DNA of 40,375 nt from Legionellaceae bacterium (GCA_030696305.1 JAUYSP010000052.1:1-40375), one strand, 5' to 3'; shown: positions 15,885 through 25,102, numbered from the stretch's first letter. Numbers and translations: made by a program. Notes: generated by a model not told the origin, from the sequence alone.

Positions 15885-16757
15885 CTATAAGGTCAAAAAT
15901 TCACCAACCCAAACACCGACAGACTGATCAAATAATTGACTCTCCTCGCATTGAGGCCAATGTCCGCTCCGTTCGAAACGCTCTACTTTAAAATAAGCTG
16001 GCAGATTTTCAACCTCTTCCCATAGCCAAGGACAACAATCAAAATCATACAACCCTGCTGCAAGAAAAATGGGCGTTTTAATGATCTCTAGATTTTTTAA
16101 TACATCTATGGAAGGCAATATTCTTGAAAATAATTCAATAAAACGCGGGCTCAATTCAATTCCTTTCCATAATTCGACGCAATCAAATTCTAGTTGATAC
16201 CAATAGCGAGCCGCATCGCGATAGATATACTCATGCAAAAAAAGTTGTTCTAAGGAGAAAGATTGCTTATTTATTTGTTGAAACGTCTCCCTATTGTTTG
16301 TATCAATCATTTTTCGATGATGATCTGCTTCAAGCTCGAAAATTCTTTGATTTTTTATGCCAACTGACGCATTACAATTGACCGGCGTTCCAACCATAAT
16401 AATACCTTTCGCTCTGTGCGGATATTTTTTTGCAAATTCCAATGCGATAATGCCATAGGCTGAATGGGCGAATAATACGCACCCTTCTAATTTGAGTTCA
16501 TCAATTAGTGATTTAATATCATCAAGCACGATATCAAACGTAAGTAACTCATCCGTATGGGGTGAATTTTTTACCCAATACATATCACTCGAATAAATTT
16601 CAAACATTTCAGCAAAATGAGAAGAAACGGTTCTTAATGAAGGAGTGCCGAGACATAACATCAGGCAAGGAATACCTTTGCCTATCCTTTCAACTGGATA
16701 AGAATGACCTCTTATTGTGGTGAATATGGTTTCGGTTTTGGGAAAATTAAAGCGCAT
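15885..16757 (-). CDS. alpha/beta hydrolase
   Basis: 290 aa, ATG 16757 with AGGTAG upstream. Catalytic elements: elbow LFAHSAYGIIALEFAKKYP (A-H-S-A-Y-G, with Ala in place of the first Gly), acid in AAGLYDFDCCP, histidine in RSGHWPQCEE. A long cap region (~residues 140-225) lies between. The pattern is that of proline-iminopeptidase-like or related hydrolases, but the substrate is unknown. A lone gene. Confidence 0.8.
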   Translation of the reverse strand: MRFNFPKTETIFTTIRGHSYPVERIGKGIPCLMLCLGTPSLRTVSSHFAEMFEIYSSDMYWVKNSPHTDELLTFDIVLDDIKSLIDELKLEGCVLFAHSAYGIIALEFAKKYPHRAKGIIMVGTPVNCNASVGIKNQRIFELEADHHRKMIDTNNRETFQQINKQSFSLEQLFLHEYIYRDAARYWYQLEFDCVELWKGIELSPRFIELFSRILPSIDVLKNLEIIKTPIFLAAGLYDFDCCPWLWEEVENLPAYFKVERFERSGHWPQCEESQLFDQSVGVWVGEFLTL

Positions 16758-17164
16758 CTACCTAGCCCTTTTGTTATCATAAAATACATATTATCATAAG
16801 GAGCAACTGTTGTGGGGCAAAATAAAAGTGAAATGTCAAATAAGCAGGATAGTTGAAAAAAGGTGAAGGGTTCTCTTTTTGACAAGGTATTTAGCATGCA
16901 TGTTCAATCAGGTTTGCATCATTTCACGGTGGGTTTAGTGCGAAATAACTTCTAAAAGGAACGTTGAAAACAGAAAAAACTTCAATCAATGACGCATCTG
17001 GCCATAATGTCTTCAGGTACGCGAATAAGAGTTCAGATGCCTAACACAATTGGGAAAATAACTGGTATTAGTAAATTAATATTTAACCTTTAAGTAGAGA
17101 AATTTACATGGTCAAAAAACTTAAGTATAGTACCCATCAATTAATGGGCACTATTGTTTTTTAC
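16758..17164. other. intergenic region
   Basis: No coding frame I can support on either strand. The left part is AT-rich and should hold the promoter of the alpha/beta hydrolase; the right end contains the hairpin at 17128-17153. Confidence 0.4.
17119..17162. terminator. bidirectional terminator-like hairpin
   Basis: Arms TAGTACCCAT (17128-17137) and ATGGGCACTA (17144-17153) pair with one mismatch around a 6-base loop; TTGTTTTTT follows on the plus strand. In the other orientation it starts 12 bases after the stop of the APH-like gene at 17165, and outer A- and T-runs flank the stem. It probably ends that transcript. Confidence 0.6.
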
Positions 17165-18166
17165 TCAATACAAGCGCCAATCATTCAACGTATTTTGAAT
17201 AAGCGAGGTAACATCAGCGCTCAAATTGGGACGCTCTTTTTTAGGATTCCAATAAAGCAGGCTTAATAGGCAGATCATATCCATTAATTTTACGGATTTT
17301 TTCCAGCTCTTTGGCAAGATACCACCCTCTGAAACGATGCCCTTAATAAAATTTGTTTCATACATTTCTGGTAACTTATGGCTATATCTTAGAAACATCC
17401 CTATGTCCATCAGATAAGATCCGGAAAAGGCAAACTCCCAATCCAATATGGCTATCACTTGATAGCGCGCATCAATTTTCTTTACTAACATATTTGCGGG
17501 ATCATAATCAGCGTGCGTTAGATTAGCCTCTGATTTACCAGGAAGAAATTGTTGGTTTTCCTCAAGAAAGGCACGTAAATCAACTGCTCTTTGCTCACCT
17601 AGGCTTTCACGCACATTTATATTATCTAAACAAGAATATGCATACGGCAGGTATTCTTCATCATGATTAAATGGACGAATGGTTAAGCTGCCATCTTGAA
17701 AAAAACCTCCATCTGATAGTTTTATGTTTCTCAAGTGATTCAGATAAACCCCGGCTGAAAATGCGCAATCTTTGATCGATGATTCATTTTTAGACAAAAT
17801 GACATTTCTCATTAACTCGCCATCAACAAACTCCATAATTGCATAGGGATGATCAATCAAGATACAAGTATCGTCACTATAAAATATTTCTGGGACAGGA
17901 AGTTGATTCGCCAGCATCTTATGCAAAGCCATTTCGCGCGCTAAAGAATTTTTTTCACGTAAATAGATTCTAAGCACTACTGGTTGTTCTGTTATAAACT
18001 CCACTTTGTAATTTGAATTGGCACAACCTTCAGATAGTAGAGTGACATCAGTAATCTTAGAGTTTGAGTAAGGTTGTAGAAGGCTGTCCAGTATTACTTT
18101 GTTAATAGTAAAATGGTCACGATAACGTTCCCAGTTTGTTTTCAAAATTGGCTCATACTTTGTCAT
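17165..18166 (-). CDS. APH-family phosphotransferase (kinase fold)
   Basis: 333 aa from ATG 18166 with only a weak GGGTT upstream. Kinase-fold markers: SNYKVEF and VVLRIYLRE (ATP lobe), MEFVDGELM hinge, catalytic loop NLTHADYDPANMLV, metal site AILDWEFAFSGSYLMDIGMF. This is an APH-type enzyme phosphorylating a small molecule, possibly an antibiotic; substrate unknown. It is only distantly similar to the other APH-like protein at 7164-8126. Followed by a terminator-like hairpin. Confidence 0.85.
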   Translation of the reverse strand: MTKYEPILKTNWERYRDHFTINKVILDSLLQPYSNSKITDVTLLSEGCANSNYKVEFITEQPVVLRIYLREKNSLAREMALHKMLANQLPVPEIFYSDDTCILIDHPYAIMEFVDGELMRNVILSKNESSIKDCAFSAGVYLNHLRNIKLSDGGFFQDGSLTIRPFNHDEEYLPYAYSCLDNINVRESLGEQRAVDLRAFLEENQQFLPGKSEANLTHADYDPANMLVKKIDARYQVIAILDWEFAFSGSYLMDIGMFLRYSHKLPEMYETNFIKGIVSEGGILPKSWKKSVKLMDMICLLSLLYWNPKKERPNLSADVTSLIQNTLNDWRLY

Positions 18167-18240
18167 AAATTATAACCCGATTAAATTAATAAAACCCTAG
18201 TTCGGATTTTCGTGGCTATTGAAAAAAGGAGCTGCAGCTC

Positions 18241-18381
18241 CTAACATACTGATTTTTCTCGTCTAAAAGAAATTTCAGTATGTTGCAGAACATGATCATG
18301 CCACTCAAATTCCTTACGCGAGAGAGGGTCAGCTCGAAGTAATCTGAAAAATCCGTGCTCTAACGCCACCCAAAGAGTTTT
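18241..18381 (-). pseudogene. short coding-like remnant
   Basis: A 46-codon open stretch between in-frame stops reads like genuine protein (LWVALEHGFFRLLRADPLSR, then EFEWHDHVLQHTEISFRRE). It has no start signal and no recognised family, so I read it as the end of a lost gene. An inverted repeat, AACATACTGA (18243-18252) and TCAGTATGTT (18275-18284), overlaps its 3' end. Confidence 0.3.
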
Positions 18382-18413
18382 TTACAGCGCTGAATCCATC
18401 TTTGGATATCATT

Positions 18414-19262
18414 TCAACCGGTGGATTTATCATATTCTAAATTCATAAGCTGTGTATGTAGCTCACATATTTTATTTCTATTGTCATAAATTTCAGCCCA
18501 ACTTGAAAAAAATGCACAACTAGGTGGTAAAACTGCTTGCTCATTTTTTATTGTTTTTTTAACGAAGCTATACTGACAAAAACCATCTAATATAGCACGG
18601 TCCCCATGTTCCGGGTCATTTCCAAAAACGGCTTGTGTTCTTTTTTGTATATCTTCAATAGAACTTTTAAATGTCAACTCCAAACCTTGTAATTTCAAAG
18701 GTCCCACATTTAAGTGTGCTACAGTCATTTTATTCCAGTCTATTTTTGTACCACTAACATATATTTTCTCAGCTAAATCTTTAGGTAAAAGGCCGTAATC
18801 AACTAGTCCATCCACAAACCCAGCTGCGCCACTTTCATCACCTCCGGTGGAAATAACACATAAGACGTCTTCCTGTAGTTGATATTGCAAGTACCTGATG
18901 GCATCTAATTCTACAATACCGTTATCCAAAAAATCATGCGTTATTAGCGTAGCCTGTCTCCGGATTGCCCCATCATTCTTATCGCTTTCATTAAATATTG
19001 ATATCTCATATTTTGTTCTTTCTATCAAAGATGCAATCATATCGACATCTTTAGTAGCCATAACTACTGCTAACCACGCTTTTTCGCGATCATCGAATGC
19101 ATCTGGATCCTCGCTAAGTTTTCTTGTGATCCTATGCCAATAGTTATAAGTATCTAGTTTTTCTCCTGTTCGATCTCCTTCCGAAGAATCAAACTCTATT
19201 GTCAACGTTCCATCCAAATCAAAGATCTGAATTGGTTGAATAAGTTTTGCATGTTTGGGCAT
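18414..19262 (-). CDS. HAD-superfamily hydrolase
   Basis: 282 aa from ATG 19262, which has GGAGG seven bases upstream; a GTG at 19277 is a less likely start. HAD motif I IFDLDGTLT (nucleophile and acid Asp), motif II VISTGG and motif IV FGNDPEHGDRAIL are visible, with a helical cap between. It is probably a phosphatase on an unknown substrate. The ATG lies two bases after the stop of the GNAT gene, and the ribosome site is inside that gene, so the two are translationally coupled. C-terminal ~50 residues unassigned. Confidence 0.82.
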   Translation of the reverse strand: MPKHAKLIQPIQIFDLDGTLTIEFDSSEGDRTGEKLDTYNYWHRITRKLSEDPDAFDDREKAWLAVVMATKDVDMIASLIERTKYEISIFNESDKNDGAIRRQATLITHDFLDNGIVELDAIRYLQYQLQEDVLCVISTGGDESGAAGFVDGLVDYGLLPKDLAEKIYVSGTKIDWNKMTVAHLNVGPLKLQGLELTFKSSIEDIQKRTQAVFGNDPEHGDRAILDGFCQYSFVKKTIKNEQAVLPPSCAFFSSWAEIYDNRNKICELHTQLMNLEYDKSTG

Positions 19263-19264
19263 AC

Positions 19265-19726
19265 TTAAGCCTCCCACTCATATAACATATCAGGGCAATG
19301 CTCTTCATTACCTGAGCCGTCCGAAAATTCTAATATTTTGAAACCATGTCGTTCATAGAATCGCCTAGCACCGCTGTTTTCTTGGAATGTACGTAACCGT
19401 ATCGGAAGATCTAAGGATTTCGCTTTAATCATCAATAACGAGCCAACACCTTGTCCAGTCGCTTCCGGCAATACATAAAGCTGCTCAATCCAATTAATTC
19501 CTTGCGTCTCTGCAAGAGCCATCATACCAATGATCACATGTTGTTGTTCAACTACCCAAACTTGAAAACTGGGTATCAATATGTCGTGCATCCACTGTTG
19601 AATGGTTTCATTTGAGTGAATAAGCGGCGCAAACGAAATATACTCTTTACGGGATGACCAATAAAGTTCCGCAATAATGTGTGCGTCTGATTGTGTTGCA
19701 ATGCGAATTGAGCGTTTTTGTGCCAT
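19265..19726 (-). CDS. GNAT-family N-acetyltransferase
   Basis: 153 aa, ATG 19726. The fold is clear: RIATQSDAHIIAELYW at the N-terminus, IIGMMAL, IEQLYVLPEATGQGVGSLLM (acetyl-CoA loop Q/RxxGxG/S), and the C-terminal ENSGARRFYERHGFKI. Acceptor unknown; this subclass includes toxin, drug and amino-acid acetyltransferases. It lies directly upstream of the HAD gene, whose ribosome site it contains. Confidence 0.88.
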   Translation of the reverse strand: MAQKRSIRIATQSDAHIIAELYWSSRKEYISFAPLIHSNETIQQWMHDILIPSFQVWVVEQQHVIIGMMALAETQGINWIEQLYVLPEATGQGVGSLLMIKAKSLDLPIRLRTFQENSGARRFYERHGFKILEFSDGSGNEEHCPDMLYEWEA

Positions 19727-19775
19727 TATAGTCCAAGAGCAAATAATTAATTATGATGATACAGAATAAAAAAAT

Positions 19776-21230
19776 TCATTTTACTCCCTCTACATGATTT
19801 ATTTCATAAGGTTCAATTTTGCCATCACTAATCTGATAATAGGTAGTGATATGAATTTCTTTCAAGAAGTCTACATCATGAGAAATAATTATCATAGCAC
19901 CGGGGTAAGCGTGTAATACATCAATAACATGTGCCCGTGTTTCTAGGTCCAAATTATTCGTCATTTCATCTAATATTAGTAATTTTGGTGATATTGCAGC
20001 AATTTGCGCTAATGATAATCTTGCCCTTTCTCCGCCAGACAAAGTAGAAATAGTCGCTTGCACTTCTTCATTTTTACGAAATAAAAAATCATTCAGATGT
20101 TTTCTGATTTCAAGATAACTCGCTTGAGGCAGCGCATCCATAATGACATCTATTACCGTTTTATCGGGTGTTAATGTTGTGTAATGCTGATCAAGATAAC
20201 CAATATCACTAATTTCAGGTGTATACCACACCCCTGTTCTTAGCAATGCTTGGTCCGATAGAATGGCCTTAATTAAAGTTGATTTTCCAGAAGCGTTATC
20301 CCCTAACAATGCAACACGCTCATTACCACTTATATTCAAATTAATATACGTTAGCACGGGTTGACCATCGGTATAGCCAACCTGACCCTGCTGAATAGAG
20401 ACTAGTGCCTGATGTCGCAACGTTGCATTTAAGACAAACTTTGGTTTAATCACTTCCGGACATCGAAGATCGGATAATTGATTCATGAGCTCTTGTTTTT
20501 TATGCTGAATAGCACTTTGTTTTTTGCCTTGAGATTTTTCGGCTTTCATACCTTTTAAATCTCCGACCATTTTTAACCATTTTCTGTTGGCGATTTTTTT
20601 TTCACCACTAGCCCTACTTTTAGCAATACGTTCTTGCTCTCTCATACGTGAGTCGTGAACATCCTTTTTTTGTTGATTTAGGGTTACAATCTCTTTTTCA
20701 ATTGCAATGCGTTGCTGTTGAAATGCAACAATATAATCATCGTAATGACCTGAAAAAACATAAATCCGTCCATTATCAATATGCCAAATCGTATCAATAC
20801 TTTCCCGTAACAATTCAACATCATGAGTGACAACAATTAATGTTCCAAAGAATGTTTTTAACATGCGCTTCAATGAACGACGATTGCGTTGATCCAAATG
20901 ATTTGTTGGTTCATCCAATAGCAACAAATCGGGTTCCAGCATAAGCGCCTGCGTTAATGCACGATTTAAACGTTGTCCTCCACTTAGCTCATGATCGGAC
21001 TCGATCACTTGAGGTAAATAACCGAGTTTTAAATCTTTGGGTAAATGAATCTCACCATCGCTTGGCTCTATCTTCCCACGCAATATATTAAGTAAAGTTG
21101 ATTTTCCACAACCATTAGACCCGATAATGGCAATACGACTGCCATACAGAATACGACTATTAAAAGCGGAAAAACAGGTTTTATGAGGAAATGATAGGGT
21201 AAGATTTGTAAACAGAATGGGCTTATGCAT
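19776..21230 (-). CDS. ABC-F family ATPase (ribosome-associated)
   Basis: 484 aa with two ATPase domains and no transmembrane part. Domain 1: GSNGCGKSTL, LSGGQRLNRALTQA, LLLLDEPTNHLD. Domain 2: GDNASGKSTL, LSGGERARLSLAQI, LLILDEMTNNLD (DEMTN instead of DEPTN). The linker is very basic (IAKSRASGEKKIANRKW), as in the interdomain arm that reaches into the ribosome. The short length and this linker resemble Msr/Vga/Lsa-type ribosome-protection proteins more than EttA, but resistance is only a possibility. Single gene, ATG 21230. Confidence 0.88.
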   Translation of the reverse strand: MHKPILFTNLTLSFPHKTCFSAFNSRILYGSRIAIIGSNGCGKSTLLNILRGKIEPSDGEIHLPKDLKLGYLPQVIESDHELSGGQRLNRALTQALMLEPDLLLLDEPTNHLDQRNRRSLKRMLKTFFGTLIVVTHDVELLRESIDTIWHIDNGRIYVFSGHYDDYIVAFQQQRIAIEKEIVTLNQQKKDVHDSRMREQERIAKSRASGEKKIANRKWLKMVGDLKGMKAEKSQGKKQSAIQHKKQELMNQLSDLRCPEVIKPKFVLNATLRHQALVSIQQGQVGYTDGQPVLTYINLNISGNERVALLGDNASGKSTLIKAILSDQALLRTGVWYTPEISDIGYLDQHYTTLTPDKTVIDVIMDALPQASYLEIRKHLNDFLFRKNEEVQATISTLSGGERARLSLAQIAAISPKLLILDEMTNNLDLETRAHVIDVLHAYPGAMIIISHDVDFLKEIHITTYYQISDGKIEPYEINHVEGVK

Positions 21231-21514
21231 AAAAATACTCTCTTAAGTGTCTGTAAGGATAATATTTAACCAGTACCCTTATTGAGTCAGGGCGAACTTA
21301 AGAAGTAATTCTCATGATTGATTTAAACCTCAAAGTATGTGTATTTAATTTGATATTATTATAACATAATTTTTAAAATAAAAGTTAAACTAGTAGGGCG
21401 CTAAAAATAAGGCAACATGTGTTGTCGGCTAAGGAAATAAAATAATTTGGCGTAATTAAGGTCAAAGGATACAAACTGATTGTTTAATTTATTACTTTAG
21501 ACTGACATTTAATA

Positions 21515-21595
21515 ATGCAGGTTACAAACAAACTGAAAATACAACTACATTCCGAATCAAATACACAATTTTTGGAAAATACCGGATGCCCAGAT
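21515..21595 (+). pseudogene. 5' part of a small gene split by the IS3 element
   Basis: 27 codons from ATG 21515 (MQVTNKLKIQLHSESN... GCPD) run in frame up to the left IS boundary at 21596, where the element supplies a TGA. An in-frame stop at 21503-21505 lies upstream, so this is the full 5' end. Its frame continues exactly at 23003 on the far side of the element if a 2-base AT duplication is removed. Confidence 0.55.
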
Positions 21596-21744
21596 TGAAA
21601 TGACCCCCATTGTCTAGACCACGATCTTTAAAATATTTCGGAGCCTTTAGCCCTTTAAAAAATAATAAAAAATCCTGCTATTGAGCTTGTGGGTATGTGG
21701 TCGCGAAGCTACCGAGTGTGGTCAAGTTGTGGTCAACGCAGGGT

Positions 21745-22653
21745 TTATGCGTTGTCCATGGCTTGTCCACACGTCCCGAAGGACGCGTCCACATATCCAC
21801 AAGCCTCCCGTTCCCGCTCGAAGTAAACTTCAGCAGGGATTTTATAATTCAACGATTGATGCCAACGTCGGTGATTATAAAATTCAACGTACTCTTCAAT
21901 GGCGGCTCGTAGCTCTTTTACCTTATTGAACTCATTGATATAAAATTTTTCGCGCTTAAAGCTGCGCCAAAACCGCTCTATATAAACATTATCAAGGCAT
22001 CGTCCTTTGCCTGTCATGCTGATATTAATATTCCATTCATTTAAATAATCCACCCAATCTTCGCTGGTGAACTGACAACCCTGATCACTATTAATAATTT
22101 CTGGCTGTGCGTAAAGCAGACCTTTCTTCAGCGCATCAAGGCAGAACCCCGTATCCATGGTGTTCGACAATGACCAGCTAACAATATACCGACTATGCAC
22201 GTCAATCAAGGCCACTAAGTACATGAATCCGCCATTCAGGCGCAGATATGTAATATCAACCATCCACACCTGGTTGGGGCGAATAATCTCCAGCTCCCTC
22301 AATAAATAAGGGTGAACCGCATGCAACTTGTTTCGACGACTTGTGTTGGGGCCGGGGTATATCGCCTGAATACCAGCTAACTGCATTAAGCGTTGCACAC
22401 GCTTACGGTTAATTTTATGCCCCTTGAACTGCAACTCCTTTGTGATACGGCGATATCCATAAAAAGGATATCGCTCCCATATCTCGCGGATTTCATTCAC
22501 CAAATCAATGTCGTCAGCATCTACTTTGGTAGCCTTATAATAAAAAGTGCTGCGATTGACCTGTAACAGCTCACATTGCCGTCGCAAACTCAACTCAGCA
22601 TGGCTGCCATCGATTAATTGCTGTCGTTGCTCCCGCGGAGTTTGCTCCAACAC
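21745..22653 (-). CDS. IS3-family transposase OrfB (DDE integrase domain)
   Basis: 302 aa counted from a GTG at 22653, but normally made as an OrfAB fusion by -1 frameshifting. An HTH_21-like part (LSLRRQCELLQVNRSTFYY, YPFYGYRRITKEL) precedes the rve catalytic core: Asp in VWMVDITYLR, Asp in IINSDQGCQF, Glu in NVYIERFWRSFK. The element end falls shortly after the stop. Appears intact. Confidence 0.92.
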   Translation of the reverse strand: MLEQTPREQRQQLIDGSHAELSLRRQCELLQVNRSTFYYKATKVDADDIDLVNEIREIWERYPFYGYRRITKELQFKGHKINRKRVQRLMQLAGIQAIYPGPNTSRRNKLHAVHPYLLRELEIIRPNQVWMVDITYLRLNGGFMYLVALIDVHSRYIVSWSLSNTMDTGFCLDALKKGLLYAQPEIINSDQGCQFTSEDWVDYLNEWNINISMTGKGRCLDNVYIERFWRSFKREKFYINEFNKVKELRAAIEEYVEFYNHRRWHQSLNYKIPAEVYFEREREACGYVDASFGTCGQAMDNA

Positions 22654-22937
22654 TTTTTTAGGTAGTCTCGCTCTACCGTAAGCTGACCAACTGTTTCATA
22701 TAATACTCGCTGCTTTTCTTCATGTTCGGCAATTAGTTTGGATGTTTTGTCAGCCTTATTAAAAAGCTGCATGCCTTCTTCCAACAGCTGCTTTTTCCAT
22801 GCATGCACCTGACTGGGTGAAACTTCGTATTTTTTACAGATTTCATTTAACGGGGTATCATTCTTGATCGCAAGCAGCGCAATTTCAAATTTAGCTGCCG
22901 ATGACCACTTTTTGTTCTTTGCCATAGTAACCTCCAA
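22614..22937 (-). CDS. IS3-family OrfA (helix-turn-helix)
   Basis: 107 aa. HTH_Tnp_1 pattern KKWSSAAKFEIALLAI, then LNEICKKYEVSPSQVHAWKKQL, followed by a leucine-zipper-like helix. The 3' end overlaps OrfB by 40 bases in the -1 relationship usual for this family. Start in ORF context at 22937; the ATG of MAKNKKW (22925) has AGGTTAC upstream and may be the true start. Confidence 0.9.
   Translation of the reverse strand: MEVTMAKNKKWSSAAKFEIALLAIKNDTPLNEICKKYEVSPSQVHAWKKQLLEEGMQLFNKADKTSKLIAEHEEKQRVLYETVGQLTVERDYLKKCWSKLRGSNDSN
22653..22659 (-). promoter_or_regulatory. programmed -1 frameshift site A-AAA-AAG
   Basis: The heptamer A AAA AAG lies in the OrfA phase (codons cta aaa aag) inside the OrfA/OrfB overlap. 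Slippage by -1 here continues straight into OrfB (aaa gtg ttg gag), giving the OrfAB transposase. This is the classic IS3-family signal. Confidence 0.85.
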
Positions 22938-23002
22938 AGTAGAGGCTATTCTCTCCTAAATTTTTAAATTTTGGTGGTCTGAATAGTTGGGGTCATTATA
23001 AT

Positions 23003-23320
23003 ACGACTGAAATCATTCTTCAATTATTCGAAATGGCAGAAGCATGTCATAGCGGTTTTGGAATTACGACACCAGCTTTTACCTCCATGCTAAAAACGTC
23101 ATTAGGTAAAAAAATAACACACTTATGCGACATGAAACTAATGATGCAGCCAGCCCATATAAAATCCTACATGAACGCATTTTCGTTCCAATCTAATGCT
23201 AATTTACAAAAATATATCACATCATTTGAAGAACCAACCTCAGCACGCTATTATGAGATTTTAATTGAAGCAGGTAAAACACATAGCTTCCATCGATTTT
23301 TTCCAATAGATATCTCTTAA
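23003..23320 (+). pseudogene. 3' part of the small gene split by the IS3 element
   Basis: Open from the IS right end to the stop at 23318-23320; ATG 23033 would give 95 aa. Joined to 21515-21595 it makes an uninterrupted ~132-codon gene (junction GCPD-TTEIILQLFEMAE). The protein is mostly helical (AHIKSYMNAFSFQSNANLQK) with no recognised family. Whether the 95-aa remainder is made is unknown; no Shine-Dalgarno sequence precedes 23033. Confidence 0.55.
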
Positions 23321-23350
23321 TTGAAAACGTCGATTTATAGTGGATAAATA

Positions 23351-24427
23351 ATGAATCATATCATTGGTGTTATAACTGTCATTATCTGTTTGTTGTCTGT
23401 AATCGGTATACATGAGTATGGACATGCTCTAGCTGCCCGATTTTTTGATATACAAATACAACGAATATCACTGGGATTTGGGAAAACTCTCTTTAGTTGG
23501 GCCCTAAAATCAGGTTGTAAATTGGATATTAATTTATGGCTTGTTGGTGGACGAGTTCATTTATTGAATAGCCGTATCGATAATGTTTCCCCTCAACATT
23601 ATTCGCTTTGTTTTGATAAAAAACCGATTTGGATACGCACAATCGTTTTGTTATCCGGCTCTTTAGCCAACCTACTTGCCGCTATTTTAGCTTTATTATT
23701 TATGCTGATTTTGGGTTTTAAACAACTGCCGCCTATTATCGGTACCATAACAACACCAAGTCATGCGGCAACCGCTGGATTACTACCTGGCGAACGAATC
23801 ACGCAAGTCGCAGGACACGATACTTATTTTTGGCGAGATGTCGGCATGCAATTTATTATGCATGTCGGCCAAAAACATGTGCCCATCACAGTGTGTGCAT
23901 CTAAAAATCATTGTCGTGAAACCATACTTGACTTACATATATGGGAAAATAAGCATAATGACTTATCCATTTTTAGTGCTATTGGCATAACACCCGATAC
24001 ATCCCCACAACATATAGAAATAATCCCAGGACTCCCCTTCTGGAAAGCTCTATCAAGTGCCGGCTCACAATTAATGGGCTTAGTTTTCTTCTTTATCATT
24101 ATGATTAAACAAATTTTCACAGCTAATATACCTTTTGCGGCCTTACTTGGTCCTTTCAAATTATTTGAAACAATTATTGATTCTTTTTTTCAAGGATTAG
24201 CTATTTTTTTATATTTTATGGCAAATTTTAATTTAGCCATGGCCCTGATTAATGTTTTACCAATACCGGGCTTAGATGGGGGGGCTATAATATATGGATT
24301 AATAGAAAAAGCTCGGGGTAAACCGATGTCCATTGCATTAGAAATTTTAATTTATAGATTATTTTTTATTCTTTTTTCTTTAGTTTTGTTTCAGTTGATT
24401 ATGAATGATTTACGTTATTATGTTTAA
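23351..24427 (+). CDS. M50/RseP-like site-2 metalloprotease
   Basis: 358 aa, ATG 23351. HEYGH (residues 21-25) in the first membrane segment is the zinc site; further membrane segments at ~95-120, a PDZ-like periplasmic region (GTITTPSHAATAGLLPGERI), and a C-terminal segment with NVLPIPGLDGGAIIYGLIE, equivalent to the NxxPxPxLDGG motif that supplies the third ligand. This is the core of intramembrane proteases of the RseP/SpoIVFB type. It is shorter than RseP (~450 aa) and apparently has one PDZ domain, so it may be a second paralogue. Substrate unknown. Followed by ssb 77 bases later. Confidence 0.85.
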   Translation: MNHIIGVITVIICLLSVIGIHEYGHALAARFFDIQIQRISLGFGKTLFSWALKSGCKLDINLWLVGGRVHLLNSRIDNVSPQHYSLCFDKKPIWIRTIVLLSGSLANLLAAILALLFMLILGFKQLPPIIGTITTPSHAATAGLLPGERITQVAGHDTYFWRDVGMQFIMHVGQKHVPITVCASKNHCRETILDLHIWENKHNDLSIFSAIGITPDTSPQHIEIIPGLPFWKALSSAGSQLMGLVFFFIIMIKQIFTANIPFAALLGPFKLFETIIDSFFQGLAIFLYFMANFNLAMALINVLPIPGLDGGAIIYGLIEKARGKPMSIALEILIYRLFFILFSLVLFQLIMNDLRYYV

Positions 24428-24503
24428 CATTCTAAAAACGCCCTTCGAAACCGAATGAAAATTAGGTATAATATTTTCCTAACCTAGCACTACGGAGAAA
24501 TAA

Positions 24504-24977
24504 ATGGCACGAGGAATTAATAAAGTCATACTAATCGGTCACGTTGGCGGTGATCCCGAAGTCCGATACATGCCAAATGGCAATGCTGTAGCAACGATAT
24601 CCTTAGCTACAACAGAATCATGGAAAGACAAACAAACAGGCGAAAAACAAGAACGGACAGAATGGCATCGCGTGGTGTGTTTTAACCGTCTGGGTGAAAT
24701 AGTAGGCGAATACATTCGTAAAGGTTCAAAAGTATACATAGAGGGGAGCTTACGCACTCGTAAATGGCAAGATCCTCAAGGCCAAGATCGTTATACAACA
24801 GAAATTGTTGCCGCGGATCTACAAATGCTTGATGGTAAAGGTGCTGGTGCAGGCCCGATGGACATGCAAAATACAGCGCCTCAACAATATCAACAAAGTA
24901 GCACGAGCAAACCAGCTAGCACGCAAGCAGCTCCTCAAGGCGCTTTCGACGAACTGGATGATGATATCCCGTTCTAA
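24504..24977 (+). CDS. ssb: single-stranded DNA-binding protein
   Basis: 157 aa, ATG 24504 with ACGGAG upstream. The OB-fold begins [20 protein letters not shown] and contains [15 protein letters not shown] and [16 protein letters not shown], as in proteobacterial SSB. A Gln/Ser-rich linker leads to the acidic partner-binding tail DELDDDIPF. It coats single-stranded DNA during replication and repair and recruits partners through that tail. Normal length. Terminated by the hairpin at 25014. Confidence 0.97.
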   Translation: MARGINKVILIGHVGGDPEVRYMPNGNAVATISLATTESWKDKQTGEKQERTEWHRVVCFNRLGEIVGEYIRKGSKVYIEGSLRTRKWQDPQGQDRYTTEIVAADLQMLDGKGAGAGPMDMQNTAPQQYQQSSTSKPASTQAAPQGAFDELDDDIPF

Positions 24978-25013
24978 TTCCTACCGTATTATAAATCGTT
25001 AACTATTATTCTT

Positions 25014-25046
25014 AAGGCTCTTCGATATAAGGGCCTTTTAATTTTA
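25014..25046 (+). terminator. rho-independent terminator of ssb
   Basis: AAGGCTCTT (25014-25022) pairs with AAGGGCCTT (25029-25037) across a six-base loop with one wobble, followed by TTAATTTTA. It lies 36 bases after the ssb stop. Confidence 0.75.
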
Positions 25047-25102
25047 GAAGGCATGCAGGCCGGATTAAACTGTATTAAAATTTTAACTAAGCAGGGACAT
25101 AA

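Larger units (their letters stand above)
21596..23000 (-). mobile_element. IS3-family insertion sequence, complete
   Basis: About 1,405 bp. The left end reads TGAAATGACCCC, and the right end, read inward, TATAATGACCCC; both continue with similar sequence to AGACCAC, giving ~22-base imperfect inverted repeats. The left boundary is fixed by the second copy at 40237, which shares sequence from TGAAATG onward. Only an AT dinucleotide is repeated at the two junctions, so the target duplication is short or imperfect. It encodes OrfA and OrfB and splits a small gene. Confidence 0.88.

Noticed and set aside
17108-17267. Small plus-strand ORF running through the terminator hairpin into the APH-like gene
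   Set aside because: It overlaps the hairpin and the antisense strand of a well-supported gene, and lacks a clear ribosome site.
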